Notes: generated by a model from the letters alone, not told the origin. DNA of 64,000 nt from Marinobacter sp. BW6 (GCF_008107725.1 NZ_VIRN01000064.1:1364001-1428000), one strand, 5' to 3'. Shown: positions 32,532 to 41,870, counted from the stretch's first letter. A program made the numbers and translations.

Positions 32532-32621
32532 CGAAAGGGTAATCGACCGGTAATTGCCTTGGGTCCGACCCGGCCGTACTCTGTGCTTCGCTGTAAATAC
32601 TTACCAACAGAGGGATATGGT

Positions 32622-32918
32622 ATGAACAAGCTCACACTGAGTGCGCTATTGATGGTTCTGACACTTGGCCTTGCTGCCTGCAGTTCGGAAGACAACGAGG
32701 GGGTGGATGTCGAGCAGGCTGCGGATAACGCCGGAGACATGATGGAGGACGCGGCCGATTCCACAGAGGAAGCCGTTGAAGAGGCAACTGGCCAGGACGA
32801 AAGTGCCATGGGCGAGTTGCAGGAAGGCGCAGAGGAAGCTGGTGATGCCATGACTGATGCCGCTGAAGAAGCAGGCGATTCCATCGAAGAAGGCTACGAA
32901 GAAGCCACCCAGCAGTAA
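32622..32918 (+). CDS. Acidic repeat lipoprotein
   Basis: 98 residues from ATG 32622, with AGAGGGA upstream. A lipoprotein signal (LLMVLTLGLAAC) with Cys20 is followed by a strongly acidic Ala-rich helix built of imperfect 11-residue repeats (DAADSTEEAVEEATG, EGAEEAGDAMTDAAEEAGDSIEEGYEEA). The pattern resembles small stress or desiccation (LEA-like) acidic lipoproteins, and a surface-exposed or periplasmic helical rod is likely. Function not known. Confidence 0.8.
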   Translation: MNKLTLSALLMVLTLGLAACSSEDNEGVDVEQAADNAGDMMEDAADSTEEAVEEATGQDESAMGELQEGAEEAGDAMTDAAEEAGDSIEEGYEEATQQ

Positions 32919-33016
32919 CTGAGTGGTCTGGCCGCCCGCTGAACCATGGTGTTTGGGGGCGGTCAGCGCTTCATTGTTCGCCCATGTAAGATAACGTTAA
33001 CGCATTTGTCTTCTAA

Positions 33017-33034
33017 CCTTACGATTACTGTCAC
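33017..33034 (+). promoter_or_regulatory. Possible Pho box upstream of the PhoX-like gene
   Basis: CCTTACG-ATTA-CTGTCAC: the second half (CTGTCAC, 33028-33034) matches the PhoB repeat well, the first half poorly. The 7-4-7 spacing is right. Position 64-81 bases before the ATG fits. Phosphate control of a PhoX-like gene is expected from the family. Confidence 0.35.
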
Positions 33035-33097
33035 ATTTCCCGCCGAAACTGGCCTCTCAACAACATCGACCCGCTGTTCTTTGAGAGAGGCAACAAC

Positions 33098-35119
33098 ATG
33101 GCTAAGCATGACCTTGATCCCAATTACCTGGATCCCAACTACGAGCCGGTAGTTAACCACGCTGAAAACACCCCCTTCCACCAGGTCCTGGCTGCGCGCA
33201 TGCAACGGCGCACTGTGATGAAAGGCAGCGTTGGTGCTGCTCTTGCCAGTGTGATGGGTCTGGGGCTGGCTGGTTGTGGCAGCGATAGCAACGACAGCAC
33301 CACAAGCAGCAATGTGTCCAGCACGGATATTGGCTTCAAGGCTGTACCGACCTCCACGGCAAATGAGGTGGTCGTTCCTGAGGGCTACTCTTCAGAAGCG
33401 TTTCTTCCCTGGGGCACCCCCATTACCGGTTCCTACCCTGAATACAAACCTGATGGCACGAATACCGGTGCTGAGCAGGAGCAGCAGATGGGTATGCACC
33501 ATGATGGCGTGCACTTCTTCCCGATCGATCTGAAAGCTGGCGGTAACAGCTCCAGCGAAGGTCTTCTGGTGATGAACCATGAGTACATCAACCAGGGCGC
33601 GTTGCATGCTAATGGCGCCACCAAAGCAACAGATAATGGTGGAGTCCGTCCTGCGGATGAGGTTCGCAAGGAAATCGCAGCCCACGGTGTTTCTGTCGTG
33701 CACATCAAGCGTGACACCAATGGCAAGTGGGACATCGTCTTTGGCAGCCCCTTCAACCGTCGCATCACCGGTAACACCGAAATGGACATCCGCGGCCCGG
33801 TTCGCGGTTACAGCAAGCTGATAACCAAGTACAGCCCGGACGCCACCGAGACCCGCGGAACCCTCAACAACTGTGCCATGGGTCCGACGCCCTGGGGAAC
33901 GTACCTGGCTGCTGAGGAAAACTGGCACGGCTACTTCAAGAATACAGATGCAGACCGCCCACGTGAGCAAGTGCGCCATGGAGTTGATGAGACTTCCCGC
34001 TACGACTGGGAGCTTGCCGACAGCGGTGCGGACCAGTACGTTCGCTTCAATGTGACGCCGACAGGCGCATCTGCAGTTGATGACTACCGTAATGAAGCCA
34101 ATACCTATGGATTCATGGTCGAAATCGATCCGTTCACTCCGGAGAGTAAGCCTCAAAAGCGCACTGCCCTCGGCCGTTTCGGCCATGAAGGTGTTATCTT
34201 CGCGCCGGCCAAGGAAGGTGAGCCGGTGGTTTGCTACTCAGGTGACGATTCCCGCTTTGAATACATCTACAAGTTCGTTTCGTCTAAGCCGTACTACGCT
34301 GCGACGGCCGGTGGTTACCTGCTTGATGAAGGTACTCTTTACGTGGCCCGCTTCAATGAGGATGGCTCGGGTGATTGGTTATCTCTGGATCTGGACGATG
34401 CAGACTTTGCAGCCAAGGTTGCTGCCGCGCAAGGCAACATGGTGGGGGATATCCAGTTTGACGGTTTCCAGAACCAGGCTGATGTTTTGCTGAACACTCG
34501 CCTGGCGGCTGACATTGCTGGAGCGACAACGATGGATCGGCCAGAGTGGGGTGCCGTCGACCCGAACTCAGGTCAGGTTTATTTCACCCTTACAAACAAC
34601 TCCAACCGTGGCAAGGATGGTTATGACGGTGTTAATGCCGCCAACCCCAATGAAATCAACCGCACTGGCCATATCATTCGTTGGAGCGAGGAAGGCAACG
34701 ACCACACCGCTACCAGCTTTGACTGGGATATCTTCGTCTTTGCCGGCGAGCAGGGTACGGAAACCGTGGTGGATGACGAGGTCATCGTCTCACTCACCGA
34801 CGACAACATCTTCAACAGCCCGGATGGCCTCTGGTTCGACTACAACGGTCGACTCTGGATCCAGACCGACGGCTCTGATGCCGCGCCGTATCAGAACAAC
34901 ATGATGCTGGCCGCCAACCCGGAGACCCGCGAAATCAAGCGCTTCTTTGTAGGTCCCCAGGGTTGTGAGGTTACGGGTGTCGTTTCCACACCGGATGTGA
35001 AGACTATGTTCGTCAATATTCAGCACCCAGAGGGCAACTGGCCGGACTCCAGCGATCCGCGTCCACGCGATGCAACCGTGATTGTTACGCGTGATGACGC
35101 TGGCGTGATTGGCGCCTGA
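33098..35119 (+). CDS. PhoX family protein (DUF839), Tat-exported
   Basis: 673 residues. A twin-arginine motif QRRTVMKG (Arg37, Arg38) precedes a hydrophobic stretch ending LGLAGC, so it is probably a Tat-exported lipoprotein with acylated Cys60. The body fits the PhoX family: LPWGTPI, MGMHHDGVHFFP, GLLVMNHEYIN, NNCAMGPTPWGTYLAAEENW, RFGHEGVIFAPA, YSGDDSRFEYIYKFVS and SPDGLWFDYNGRLWIQTDG. Characterised PhoX enzymes are calcium/iron phosphomonoesterases in the periplasm or on the cell surface. Whether this one is a phosphatase is untested. A rho-independent terminator follows. Confidence 0.88.
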   Translation: MAKHDLDPNYLDPNYEPVVNHAENTPFHQVLAARMQRRTVMKGSVGAALASVMGLGLAGCGSDSNDSTTSSNVSSTDIGFKAVPTSTANEVVVPEGYSSEAFLPWGTPITGSYPEYKPDGTNTGAEQEQQMGMHHDGVHFFPIDLKAGGNSSSEGLLVMNHEYINQGALHANGATKATDNGGVRPADEVRKEIAAHGVSVVHIKRDTNGKWDIVFGSPFNRRITGNTEMDIRGPVRGYSKLITKYSPDATETRGTLNNCAMGPTPWGTYLAAEENWHGYFKNTDADRPREQVRHGVDETSRYDWELADSGADQYVRFNVTPTGASAVDDYRNEANTYGFMVEIDPFTPESKPQKRTALGRFGHEGVIFAPAKEGEPVVCYSGDDSRFEYIYKFVSSKPYYAATAGGYLLDEGTLYVARFNEDGSGDWLSLDLDDADFAAKVAAAQGNMVGDIQFDGFQNQADVLLNTRLAADIAGATTMDRPEWGAVDPNSGQVYFTLTNNSNRGKDGYDGVNAANPNEINRTGHIIRWSEEGNDHTATSFDWDIFVFAGEQGTETVVDDEVIVSLTDDNIFNSPDGLWFDYNGRLWIQTDGSDAAPYQNNMMLAANPETREIKRFFVGPQGCEVTGVVSTPDVKTMFVNIQHPEGNWPDSSDPRPRDATVIVTRDDAGVIGA

Positions 35120-35144
35120 GCCAACGCCGAAATTACCATCTGAA

Positions 35145-35200
35145 CACCGCAAACCCGGCCACTCGGTAACAGAGTGCGTCGGGTTTGCGGTTTTTTGTTT
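35145..35200 (+). terminator. Rho-independent terminator after the PhoX-like gene
   Basis: A 12-bp stem, ACCGCAAACCCG at 35146-35157 pairing with CGGGTTTGCGGT at 35180-35191, with a 22-base loop, then a T-rich tail. Confidence 0.85.
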
Positions 35201-35225
35201 CAGAAATACCCGCGCCCGCCGATAA
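35199..35225 (+). promoter_or_regulatory. Possible FliA (sigma-28) promoter for the chemoreceptor gene
   Basis: GCCGATAA at 35218-35225 is an exact copy of the sigma-28 -10 consensus. The -35 position (35199-35202) reads TTCA against TAAA, a weak match. It lies 113 bases upstream of a chemoreceptor start, a class of gene often FliA-dependent. Confidence 0.4.
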
Positions 35226-35337
35226 CTGTGTTATATGCACTAAAGTATCAGTTATTAACTCATGTCAATTCTTTAGTCTCCACAATGGCCTTCAATAACA
35301 ACATGTTTGCAGTAGAAACAAAAAAGAAGAGGTTTTT

Positions 35338-36978
35338 ATGGGGTTGCTGGATCGAGCTTCAGTCTTATGGGGGGGGGCGTTTGCCGTTGTTCTTGCTGTC
35401 ATCTGTGCAGTGGTGGCGCCGGTGTTAGGTCTAGAAATCGCCCCGATTCTTATTGGGTTCGTCATCGGCCTCATAGCCGCTGGTGGCTTCCTGATTGTTC
35501 GGGTTTTGGAGCCTACGGAGCGGGGCCTCAAGGCTCTGAATGACGGCAGCCTGGCCGAGAATCATCCGCTACAGACCCAGTGCCGCCAACTGCTTGCCGA
35601 CGCCAGGGCAGGGCGCGCTCTGGTGGAAACCCTTTCCGGAAGTGCTGATCGAAATGCCATTTCCGCTGCCCAGGTGTCTTTCGCGGCCGATCAACTGAAG
35701 CTCCGGTTGGACCGCCAGGTTGAAGAGACCGCCCAGATGGCTGATTACGCCGGCCAAATTACCGAGACTGTTCGGGAATCCTCAGAACAGGCCACCGATG
35801 CAGCCACTATGGCGCTGCAGAACAAGCAGGTGAGTACCGAGGGTCGTGAAGCCCTGATCTCGGCCATCGACAGTGTGCGGGCGGTGCATCAGCAGTCCGG
35901 GGAGAACCTTAGGCTGATCCAGGAGTTGAACGAGAAGTCCAACAAGATCCAGGGTGTAACCACCACAATCCAGGGAATCGCTGAACAGACCAACCTGCTT
36001 GCCCTCAATGCTGCCATCGAGGCGGCCAGGGCAGGTGATCAGGGTCGCGGTTTTGCAGTGGTAGCCGATGAAGTGCGCCAGTTGGCAGGTCGAACGGCTC
36101 AGGCGACAGGGGAAGTGGCGGAAACCCTGGAGGAAATACGGTCCGATACCACTCTGATCGTGTCCCGAATCGAAGACCTTGCCCGCAGCATTGAAGAGGG
36201 ACTGACCTCCGTGGAAAGTGTTGGGGAGCGGTTGGAGCAGATCAGCGATCAGTCTGAACGGGTGCAGCAGCAGGTCGCCCGTATTGCTGAAATTGACCAG
36301 AACAATGAGCAGAGCCTTGCCCAGGTGTTCTCCGCTATTGAAACGGTTCGTGACCAGATTTCCGAGAGCGACACCAGTGTTTCCTCGCTAGCGGAGCAGG
36401 CCGCTACGTTGATGGAACTGGCGGAAAAAGCCAATGCCTCATTCGCGTTAAACAGCGAAGTCAGTTATCACCGGCCCTTCTTTGATCAGGCTCGAGCGGG
36501 CGCTGACCAGATTGGCCAGATGTTCGAGCAGGCAATCAGGGATGGCAAGCTCTCGGAAAGCGCGCTATTCGACAAGACCCGTAACCCGATTTCGAACACG
36601 CACCCGCCAAAGTACTCCAGCAGCTTCGATAAGTTTACCGATCAATACCTGCCGACCATCCAGGAGCAGGTGAAGAATGCCCATGAGGCCATTGTCTTTG
36701 CTATCGCTGCGGCCCCGGACGGGTATGTGCCGACCCACAATCGCGATTTCGCCCACGCTCCGACCGGAGATCCGAAGGTGGATCTGGTGAAGAGCCGGAG
36801 CAAGCGGCTGTTCAATGACCGCACCGGTATTCGTTGCGGTCAGCATACCGAGGACATGCTGTTGCAAACCTATCGCCGGGATACCGGGGAGATCATGCAC
36901 GACCTCTCGGTGCCGATCTTTGTAAACGGCAAGCACTGGGGTGGTTTCCGGGTTGGGTATCGTCCGGACAATCACTGA
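35338..36978 (+). CDS. Methyl-accepting chemotaxis protein with C-terminal sensor-like domain
   Basis: 546 residues. Two membrane helices near the N-terminus (about 9-30 and 34-52) have almost no periplasmic loop. The signalling hairpin tip ([37 protein letters not shown]) lies around residues 216-255. After the signalling helices the last ~165 residues form a separate cytoplasmic domain ([29 protein letters not shown]-like [38 protein letters not shown]) that recalls ligand-sensing domains. So sensing is probably intracellular. The gene contains nine consecutive G near its start. Confidence 0.9.
   Translation: MGLLDRASVLWGGAFAVVLAVICAVVAPVLGLEIAPILIGFVIGLIAAGGFLIVRVLEPTERGLKALNDGSLAENHPLQTQCRQLLADARAGRALVETLSGSADRNAISAAQVSFAADQLKLRLDRQVEETAQMADYAGQITETVRESSEQATDAATMALQNKQVSTEGREALISAIDSVRAVHQQSGENLRLIQELNEKSNKIQGVTTTIQGIAEQTNLLALNAAIEAARAGDQGRGFAVVADEVRQLAGRTAQATGEVAETLEEIRSDTTLIVSRIEDLARSIEEGLTSVESVGERLEQISDQSERVQQQVARIAEIDQNNEQSLAQVFSAIETVRDQISESDTSVSSLAEQAATLMELAEKANASFALNSEVSYHRPFFDQARAGADQIGQMFEQAIRDGKLSESALFDKTRNPISNTHPPKYSSSFDKFTDQYLPTIQEQVKNAHEAIVFAIAAAPDGYVPTHNRDFAHAPTGDPKVDLVKSRSKRLFNDRTGIRCGQHTEDMLLQTYRRDTGEIMHDLSVPIFVNGKHWGGFRVGYRPDNH
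35369..35377 (+). repeat. G9 homopolymer tract within the chemoreceptor gene
   Basis: Nine G residues in a row span codons 11-13 of the chemoreceptor. Insertion or loss of one G by slippage would shift the frame and terminate the protein early. Such tracts act as phase-variation switches in some bacteria. Here it could also be chance. Confidence 0.7.
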
Positions 36979-37046
36979 CTGCTGCGGGATTTCCGCCTGT
37001 AATAGCTGTGATAGACTCCGGTGATTAGCCCGAGAGGAGAGTTGTC

Positions 37047-37412
37047 TTGAGTGAACCGGAGTTCATACCCGCCGATTCGGATCCCGCATCCCGTCGGTCA
37101 GACCCGGCCCGCAATCTTGCGGTGGTGGTCTACATCCTTCAGGCATTGTCGTTTTTCGTCGGTGGGATTACCGGTCTGGTTGGCGTGATTATCAATTACG
37201 TCAAACTGGACGATGTCCGTAACACCTGGGTGGAGCGTCATTTCCGCTGGCAGATTCGCACCTTCTGGATCGGCCTGCTCTGGACCGTGATTGGCATAGT
37301 GACAACGCCGATTATCATCGGCTGGTTTATTCTCCTTGGTATTTCTATCTGGATCATCTACCGGGTCGTTAAAGGCGCCCTGGCCCTGAATGATGGCAAG
37401 GCGCCCTCCTGA
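37047..37412 (+). CDS. DUF4870-like small membrane protein
   Basis: 121 residues with a TTG start at 37047, preceded by GAGAGGAGAG; no in-frame ATG is available early. Three hydrophobic segments: VYILQALSFFVGGITGLVGVIINYV, FWIGLLWTVIGIVTTPIIIGWFILL and a short IIYRVVKG end. The pattern DDVRNTWVERHFRWQIRTFW between helices 1 and 2 is typical of this family of unknown function. Inner membrane. Confidence 0.8.
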   Translation: MSEPEFIPADSDPASRRSDPARNLAVVVYILQALSFFVGGITGLVGVIINYVKLDDVRNTWVERHFRWQIRTFWIGLLWTVIGIVTTPIIIGWFILLGISIWIIYRVVKGALALNDGKAPS

Positions 37413-37734
37413 GTGTTTTCAAGAGTTCCTTCTCTTGTGGAACTGTTAGACAATGTAAATTTTCTCGTATAAAGAGAAACCGATGGAAACAATGGTCCAC
37501 CCTCATTATTCATATTGGTTTTAAATATATGCCTGAAAACTAAAGTTTTTCCTTTCACTTTGTTTTCAAGCTAATGCCTTCCTTCCCTATGCGGTGTCAT
37601 TTCTGACGCAAATCCCGGCAATTTCGGCCAAGGTTTGGCCTGCTGAGCTTTCCTAATCTCCTTTCGCATTGATCTGAGCTTCCTTTTAAAAGGCGCGCGG
37701 TGGCAATGGCAATAAAAAAAAGAAGGATGCAGGC
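37413..37734. other. 322-base AT-rich intergenic region before the OmpA gene
   Basis: No supported gene on either strand. It is clearly more AT-rich than its surroundings (for example 37501-37570), so it likely carries the OmpA promoter and untranslated leader. A small imperfect hairpin (AGTTCC...GGAACT, about 37426-37447) close to the upstream gene could be a weak terminator. A purine-rich AAAAAAAAGAAGGATG stretch ends just before the ATG and supplies the ribosome site. Confidence 0.5.
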
Positions 37735-38805
37735 ATGAGCAGAGCACCAACACTTTCAACACCAATTCCAATCCTGTTGCTGGTTTTAGCGTCAACAGGA
37801 ATTCAGGCAGAGACGCTGGAATATCGAAACGACCTGTCGATCATGGGGTCTTACATCATCCCAGATGATGATCGAACGGATGAATACGGCACGGCATTCA
37901 GAGTCAGCTACGGTAAACAACTTGGAGAATACTGGTGGCTGGAGCCAACTGTTTCTGCCGGTGTCTTCGAAACAGGGCGTACCGGATTGACCGACTATTA
38001 CCAGCAAGCTGCTGGTATCGATATGTCCTATCGACTGTTTCGAAACAAAGGTTTTACGCCTTTTGCACTCGCCGGGATTGGCGTCTCCAGAAACGATGTA
38101 GCTAATCATGACGACAGTGAAATTGGCGGTTACGGGAATCTCGGTGTGGGTTTTCTGACGTCGCCCACTACTGACTTCGGTTTGAGGTTCCGCGCCGAGG
38201 TCAGGTATCTGTACGACTCCTTTGACGATGGCCTTTCAGATGTCCACCTTTCAGCCGGAATAACCCTCCCTCTGGGGGCTACACAGCGCCACGTTGTCGA
38301 AAAGATCCAGTACATCGAGAAACCAGTGGTTGTGGAGAAAGAGAAGCTTGTCGGCATGGCTGATTCAGATGCGGACGGGGTGGTTGATGGCGTTGATCAA
38401 TGCCCTAACACGCTCAAAGGGCTACAGGTGAACTCGGTTGGCTGTGTGGCGACTGACCAGGAGCAGAGCGTTGTTTTGCTGGGAGTTTCGTTCGAGTTTA
38501 ATTCTGCTCGCCTGACGGCCAATGCAAAGGACATCCTGGTTAAGACCGCGGATGCCCTGAAGGGACAGCCTGATCTTCGGGTTGAACTTGCGGGGCACAC
38601 AGACAGCGTTGGGGCGGAGAGCTATAACCTCAAGCTTTCCCAGGAACGGGCTGACTCTGTTCGCAACTACCTGATCGATCTGGGAGTAGCTCCGGAACGA
38701 TTGGAAGCCGAGGGATATGGCGAAGCCAAACCAATCCGGAGTAATGGAACCGACGAAGGGCGAGAGCGCAATCGTCGTGTCGAGTTCAACGTGATTTCCG
38801 AGTGA
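37735..38805 (+). CDS. OmpA-family outer membrane protein with TSP3 linker
   Basis: 356 residues. Signal peptide (IPILLLVLASTGIQA) likely cut after Ala25. Residues 26 to about 185 form an OmpA-type beta-barrel (alternating YRLFRNKGFTPFALAGIGVS, GNLGVGFLTSP, FRAEVRYLYDSF). A thrombospondin-type-3 calcium loop follows (DSDADGVVDGVDQCPNTLKG, about 210-230). The OmpA peptidoglycan-binding domain ends the protein (VELAGHTDSVGAESYNLKLS, ERADSVRNYLIDLGV, GRERNRRVEFNV). Comparable to OprF-type proteins. Seven bases separate it from a TSP3-repeat lipoprotein gene, implying a joint surface role. Confidence 0.92.
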   Translation: MSRAPTLSTPIPILLLVLASTGIQAETLEYRNDLSIMGSYIIPDDDRTDEYGTAFRVSYGKQLGEYWWLEPTVSAGVFETGRTGLTDYYQQAAGIDMSYRLFRNKGFTPFALAGIGVSRNDVANHDDSEIGGYGNLGVGFLTSPTTDFGLRFRAEVRYLYDSFDDGLSDVHLSAGITLPLGATQRHVVEKIQYIEKPVVVEKEKLVGMADSDADGVVDGVDQCPNTLKGLQVNSVGCVATDQEQSVVLLGVSFEFNSARLTANAKDILVKTADALKGQPDLRVELAGHTDSVGAESYNLKLSQERADSVRNYLIDLGVAPERLEAEGYGEAKPIRSNGTDEGRERNRRVEFNVISE

Positions 38806-38812
38806 GCGTGGG

Positions 38813-40312
38813 ATGAAAAAAATGACTTCAATAACAATGCGATGGTCCTTGGTAGTTCTGGTTGCTCTTGTCTTCGGCTTAACGGGATGCCGGTCCGACA
38901 GCAGCCCAGCAGAGTTAGCTGATGATTCCGGCTCCGATGGTGGCACGACGGTATTTGATGCAGATCAGGATGGCGTTCCCGACAATCAGGATTCCTGCCC
39001 TAATGTTGCCAATACCGGCGTAGATGCCGACGCTGACGGGATCGATGACGCTTGCGATACTGACGTAGGCACGTCAAATGATCTGGACAGCGATGGCATC
39101 CTGAATAGCGCGGATAATTGTCCCGATATTGCTAATAGCGATCAGGCGAACCGGGATTCAGATCTGTTTGGCGACGTTTGTGACACCGATGCTGACGGCG
39201 ACGGCGTTGACGACAAGGTAGATAATGGAGACGGGAGTTTCTCCGCATTGGCAGCTTCCAGCGGAGGAGACAATTGCCCTTTGGTGCCGAACGATGGTCA
39301 ATCTGATCTTGATTCAGACGCTAGCGGAGACGCCTGCGACACGGATGCCGATGGCGATACAGTTGCTGATAAAGCCGACGAGGGCGACGGGAAGTTCACT
39401 GTTATAAATACCGCTGACGGAGGCGATAACTGTCCTCTGGTAGCAAACGTCAGTCAGGATGATGCTGATGGTGATGGCGTTGGCGACGCCTGTGAAAATG
39501 ATGGCGACAGCGATGGTATTCCGGACGGCGCCGATAACTGTCCTGCCATAGCGAATCCCGGGCAGGAGGATCTTGACGGGGACGGTAGCGGCGACGTCTG
39601 TGATTCTGATGTAGATGGTGACGGTATCAATAACGAAGACGCAATCGGTCAGTCTCTAGACAATTGTCCGAGAGTCTCCAACTCCGATCAGTCCGATACC
39701 GATGGTGACGGCATCGGAGATGCCTGCGATCTTGTAAACGATGCAGAGTATGCCTGCGGAATTAACGGTGAGCAGTTTACACCCATACTCGCCACCGACT
39801 CAGACCTGTCAGCCGAGGCGTCAAAAGATCTGTCCGGTTGCCTGCTCGGCCTGGGGCTGCTTTGCGACGTCCAGTCTCCGGGCAACGTGGTAGACAGTGA
39901 TCTCTCCAATGTAGCGACGATGCAGAACACCGACCTGTTGGGGCTCTCGACGGTGACTTTGAGAGTCGCGACGACCACAGGTTTTGCCTACTCTGGTGCA
40001 AATGCTCTTGGTGTGGCCTTTAGCGAAAGTGCTCAGGCTTTGCAGGCTGACTTGTTGGGTGGCGATTTGATCGTGAGAACCAGGCTTAACGGGGAAGTTC
40101 AGGAAGAGAGCACTGGTGCTGGTGTGCTGGATCTCGATCTGCTTGGTGCGTCCGGTCTACTGGGAGGAGCAGACACAAGCTTCCTGGTTTTCCAGACAGA
40201 GCAGCGCTTTGATTCCGTTGAAATTGAGTTTGCGCCATCGTTACTGTCTTTGCTCAATGAAGTTAATGTGCAGGCGGTTTGTGCGAGCAAAACGGACGTC
40301 TCAGTGCCCTGA
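38813..40312 (+). CDS. Thrombospondin type 3 repeat lipoprotein
   Basis: 499 residues. A lipoprotein signal (VALVFGLTGC, Cys26) leads into about 260 residues of tandem TSP3 calcium-binding repeats with the motif DxDxDGxxDxxDxCP (for example DADADGIDDACDTD, DLDSDGILNSADNCPDIAN, DGDGIGDACD). A C-terminal domain of about 180 residues (CLLGLGLLCDVQSPGNVV, DLLGLSTVTLRVATTTGFAY, FDSVEIEFAPSLLSL) is all-beta in look. It is probably a long calcium-stiffened rod on the outer membrane. Transcribed with the OmpA-family gene and followed by a bidirectional terminator. Confidence 0.85.
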   Translation: MKKMTSITMRWSLVVLVALVFGLTGCRSDSSPAELADDSGSDGGTTVFDADQDGVPDNQDSCPNVANTGVDADADGIDDACDTDVGTSNDLDSDGILNSADNCPDIANSDQANRDSDLFGDVCDTDADGDGVDDKVDNGDGSFSALAASSGGDNCPLVPNDGQSDLDSDASGDACDTDADGDTVADKADEGDGKFTVINTADGGDNCPLVANVSQDDADGDGVGDACENDGDSDGIPDGADNCPAIANPGQEDLDGDGSGDVCDSDVDGDGINNEDAIGQSLDNCPRVSNSDQSDTDGDGIGDACDLVNDAEYACGINGEQFTPILATDSDLSAEASKDLSGCLLGLGLLCDVQSPGNVVDSDLSNVATMQNTDLLGLSTVTLRVATTTGFAYSGANALGVAFSESAQALQADLLGGDLIVRTRLNGEVQEESTGAGVLDLDLLGASGLLGGADTSFLVFQTEQRFDSVEIEFAPSLLSLLNEVNVQAVCASKTDVSVP

Positions 40313-40332
40313 TACAGATGCTGGTAAGAATG

Positions 40333-40362
40333 AAAAGAGCCGCAACCAAAGCGGCTCTTTTC
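40333..40362. terminator. Bidirectional terminator between TSP3 lipoprotein and MFS gene
   Basis: An 11-base stem, AAAAGAGCCGC at 40333-40343 pairing with GCGGCTCTTTT at 40351-40361, and a 7-base loop. A-run and T-run on the two sides serve both strands. It lies between convergent genes. Confidence 0.88.
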
Positions 40363-40365
40363 ATT

Positions 40366-41787
40366 TCAGTCTTCGGTGACTTCCTTCAGCCGCATGGCAC
40401 TGAGCATGCCCGCCAGTCCCATGAGGCCCAGAACAATGATGACCGCCACTGCCGAGATCATTGATATGAGGGCGGTGAGGCCACCGGTGACGAGTAAAAG
40501 AACACCGATAACCGTGTTGCTCACCGCCGTGTAATCGGTGCGTTTGTTACCCCCTGCCATATCCACCAGATAGGTTTTACGCCCCAGCCTGACACCCGCG
40601 TGGGCGATACTCAGCACGAAAAAGGCGATCGGATAGAACCACACACTGCCGATATCTTTACCAACGACAGCGGCGGTAATGCCGACGATCAGGCAGGTGC
40701 CGCTGGCCATCGCAGCACCACGGATCATGACTCTCCGGCTGGATGTGTCCGCGGCCCATCCCCAGAAGCTGGCGCTAAGGGAGCTTGCGAGACTGCTGGC
40801 CAGCAGGAAAACGCCCAGCATCCAACCGATATCAGACTCCTGCTGCGCAAGAACCACAAAATAGGGCGACGCCAGTGCCGAGCAGAGAAGCAGGGCCCGG
40901 GTGATCACGAAATGTCGGAAGGGAACATCATCGCGGAGCAGAGAAAGGCTCTGAAACGCCTCGTTTATGGCGTTCCCTCCACCACCGGTTTCTCCGTCAA
41001 ACTCTTCCACTCCGGCAAACAGAAAACCGGCAATCACCCAGAGTACACCGGCCAGAAGCAGGAGCACTGTATAAAAGGCTATCGTCGGGTCGCCGCGTTC
41101 CCAGAACAGCAGGGCGGTCAACACAACCGTGGCCGTGCCTCCAATGGTGGACGCCAGCCCGCCAAGTCTTCCCCGGCGGGTTTTCGGAATGCATTTGCCC
41201 TGAACATCTTTCATGGACACGGAGCAGAACCCGCGGGCCAGGGAAAACACAATGAGGGCGGCGATGATCCCGGAGCCTGCGGCATAACCCTCAAAAAACC
41301 AGATGCTGGCCGCCATGGCCACAACACTGGCGGCCTGTCCGAAGCTTCCAAGAGTCCAGAACCACTTGCGAACAGGTTTGCGGCGGACCCAGGCCGCAAT
41401 GACCATCTGTGGGACGAGCGAACCGGATTCCCGGATCGGCACCAGCCAGGCCACCAGGGCGGGTGCACCGATGGCACTCATTAACCAGGCCAATACGGTT
41501 TTGGGGCTGATCAGCAGGTCGCCCAGTTTAGTCAGGACGTTGCTGGCGAGAATCAGGAAGAAATTACGGGGTACCTCGCGACAGGCTTCCTCCGGAATGT
41601 CTTTACAGACCCGCGCGTCCTCTTCGTTGGCAATCAGACTGTAAAGCTGGTCGATGGTGTCCTTTCTGCTTTCGGGCAAACCGCTGTCCTCCGGAAAATG
41701 ATTCGAAAGGATACCAGTGTGGCCCCGTATCCTTGAGTCCGGAGTACGGCTGTTGCGGGCAATCAGACCAGATGAAGCGACCAGCAT
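40366..41787 (-). CDS. Major facilitator superfamily transporter
   Basis: 473 residues with about 12 membrane helices. A cytoplasmic N-terminal extension of about 70 residues (IDQLYSLIANEEDARVCKDIPEEACREVPRNFF) is unusual for MFS proteins. Loop motifs include ARGFCSVSMKDVQGKCIPKTRRGRLGGLASTIGG and AAWVRRKPVRKWFW. The substrate cannot be told from sequence. The gene stands alone, converging on the TSP3 lipoprotein gene and divergent from rlmJ. Confidence 0.82.
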   Translation of the reverse strand: MLVASSGLIARNSRTPDSRIRGHTGILSNHFPEDSGLPESRKDTIDQLYSLIANEEDARVCKDIPEEACREVPRNFFLILASNVLTKLGDLLISPKTVLAWLMSAIGAPALVAWLVPIRESGSLVPQMVIAAWVRRKPVRKWFWTLGSFGQAASVVAMAASIWFFEGYAAGSGIIAALIVFSLARGFCSVSMKDVQGKCIPKTRRGRLGGLASTIGGTATVVLTALLFWERGDPTIAFYTVLLLLAGVLWVIAGFLFAGVEEFDGETGGGGNAINEAFQSLSLLRDDVPFRHFVITRALLLCSALASPYFVVLAQQESDIGWMLGVFLLASSLASSLSASFWGWAADTSSRRVMIRGAAMASGTCLIVGITAAVVGKDIGSVWFYPIAFFVLSIAHAGVRLGRKTYLVDMAGGNKRTDYTAVSNTVIGVLLLVTGGLTALISMISAVAVIIVLGLMGLAGMLSAMRLKEVTED

Positions 41788-41870
41788 AAAAAGGTTTGTG
41801 TCTCCATGGCCTATTGCCCTAAGCGATGGTGATCGGGCCTAATAACGCGGTTACCAAGGAGTTGTTCTGT

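Noticed and set aside
37571-37795. 74-codon minus-strand ORF before the OmpA gene
   Set aside because: It overlaps the OmpA start and signal peptide on the opposite strand, and has no convincing ribosome site or motif.
38941-39740. Repetitive DNA resembling a repeat array
   Set aside because: Repeats are in-frame codons of calcium-binding TSP3 modules and vary in sequence and length; there are no uniform spacers, so it is not a CRISPR array.
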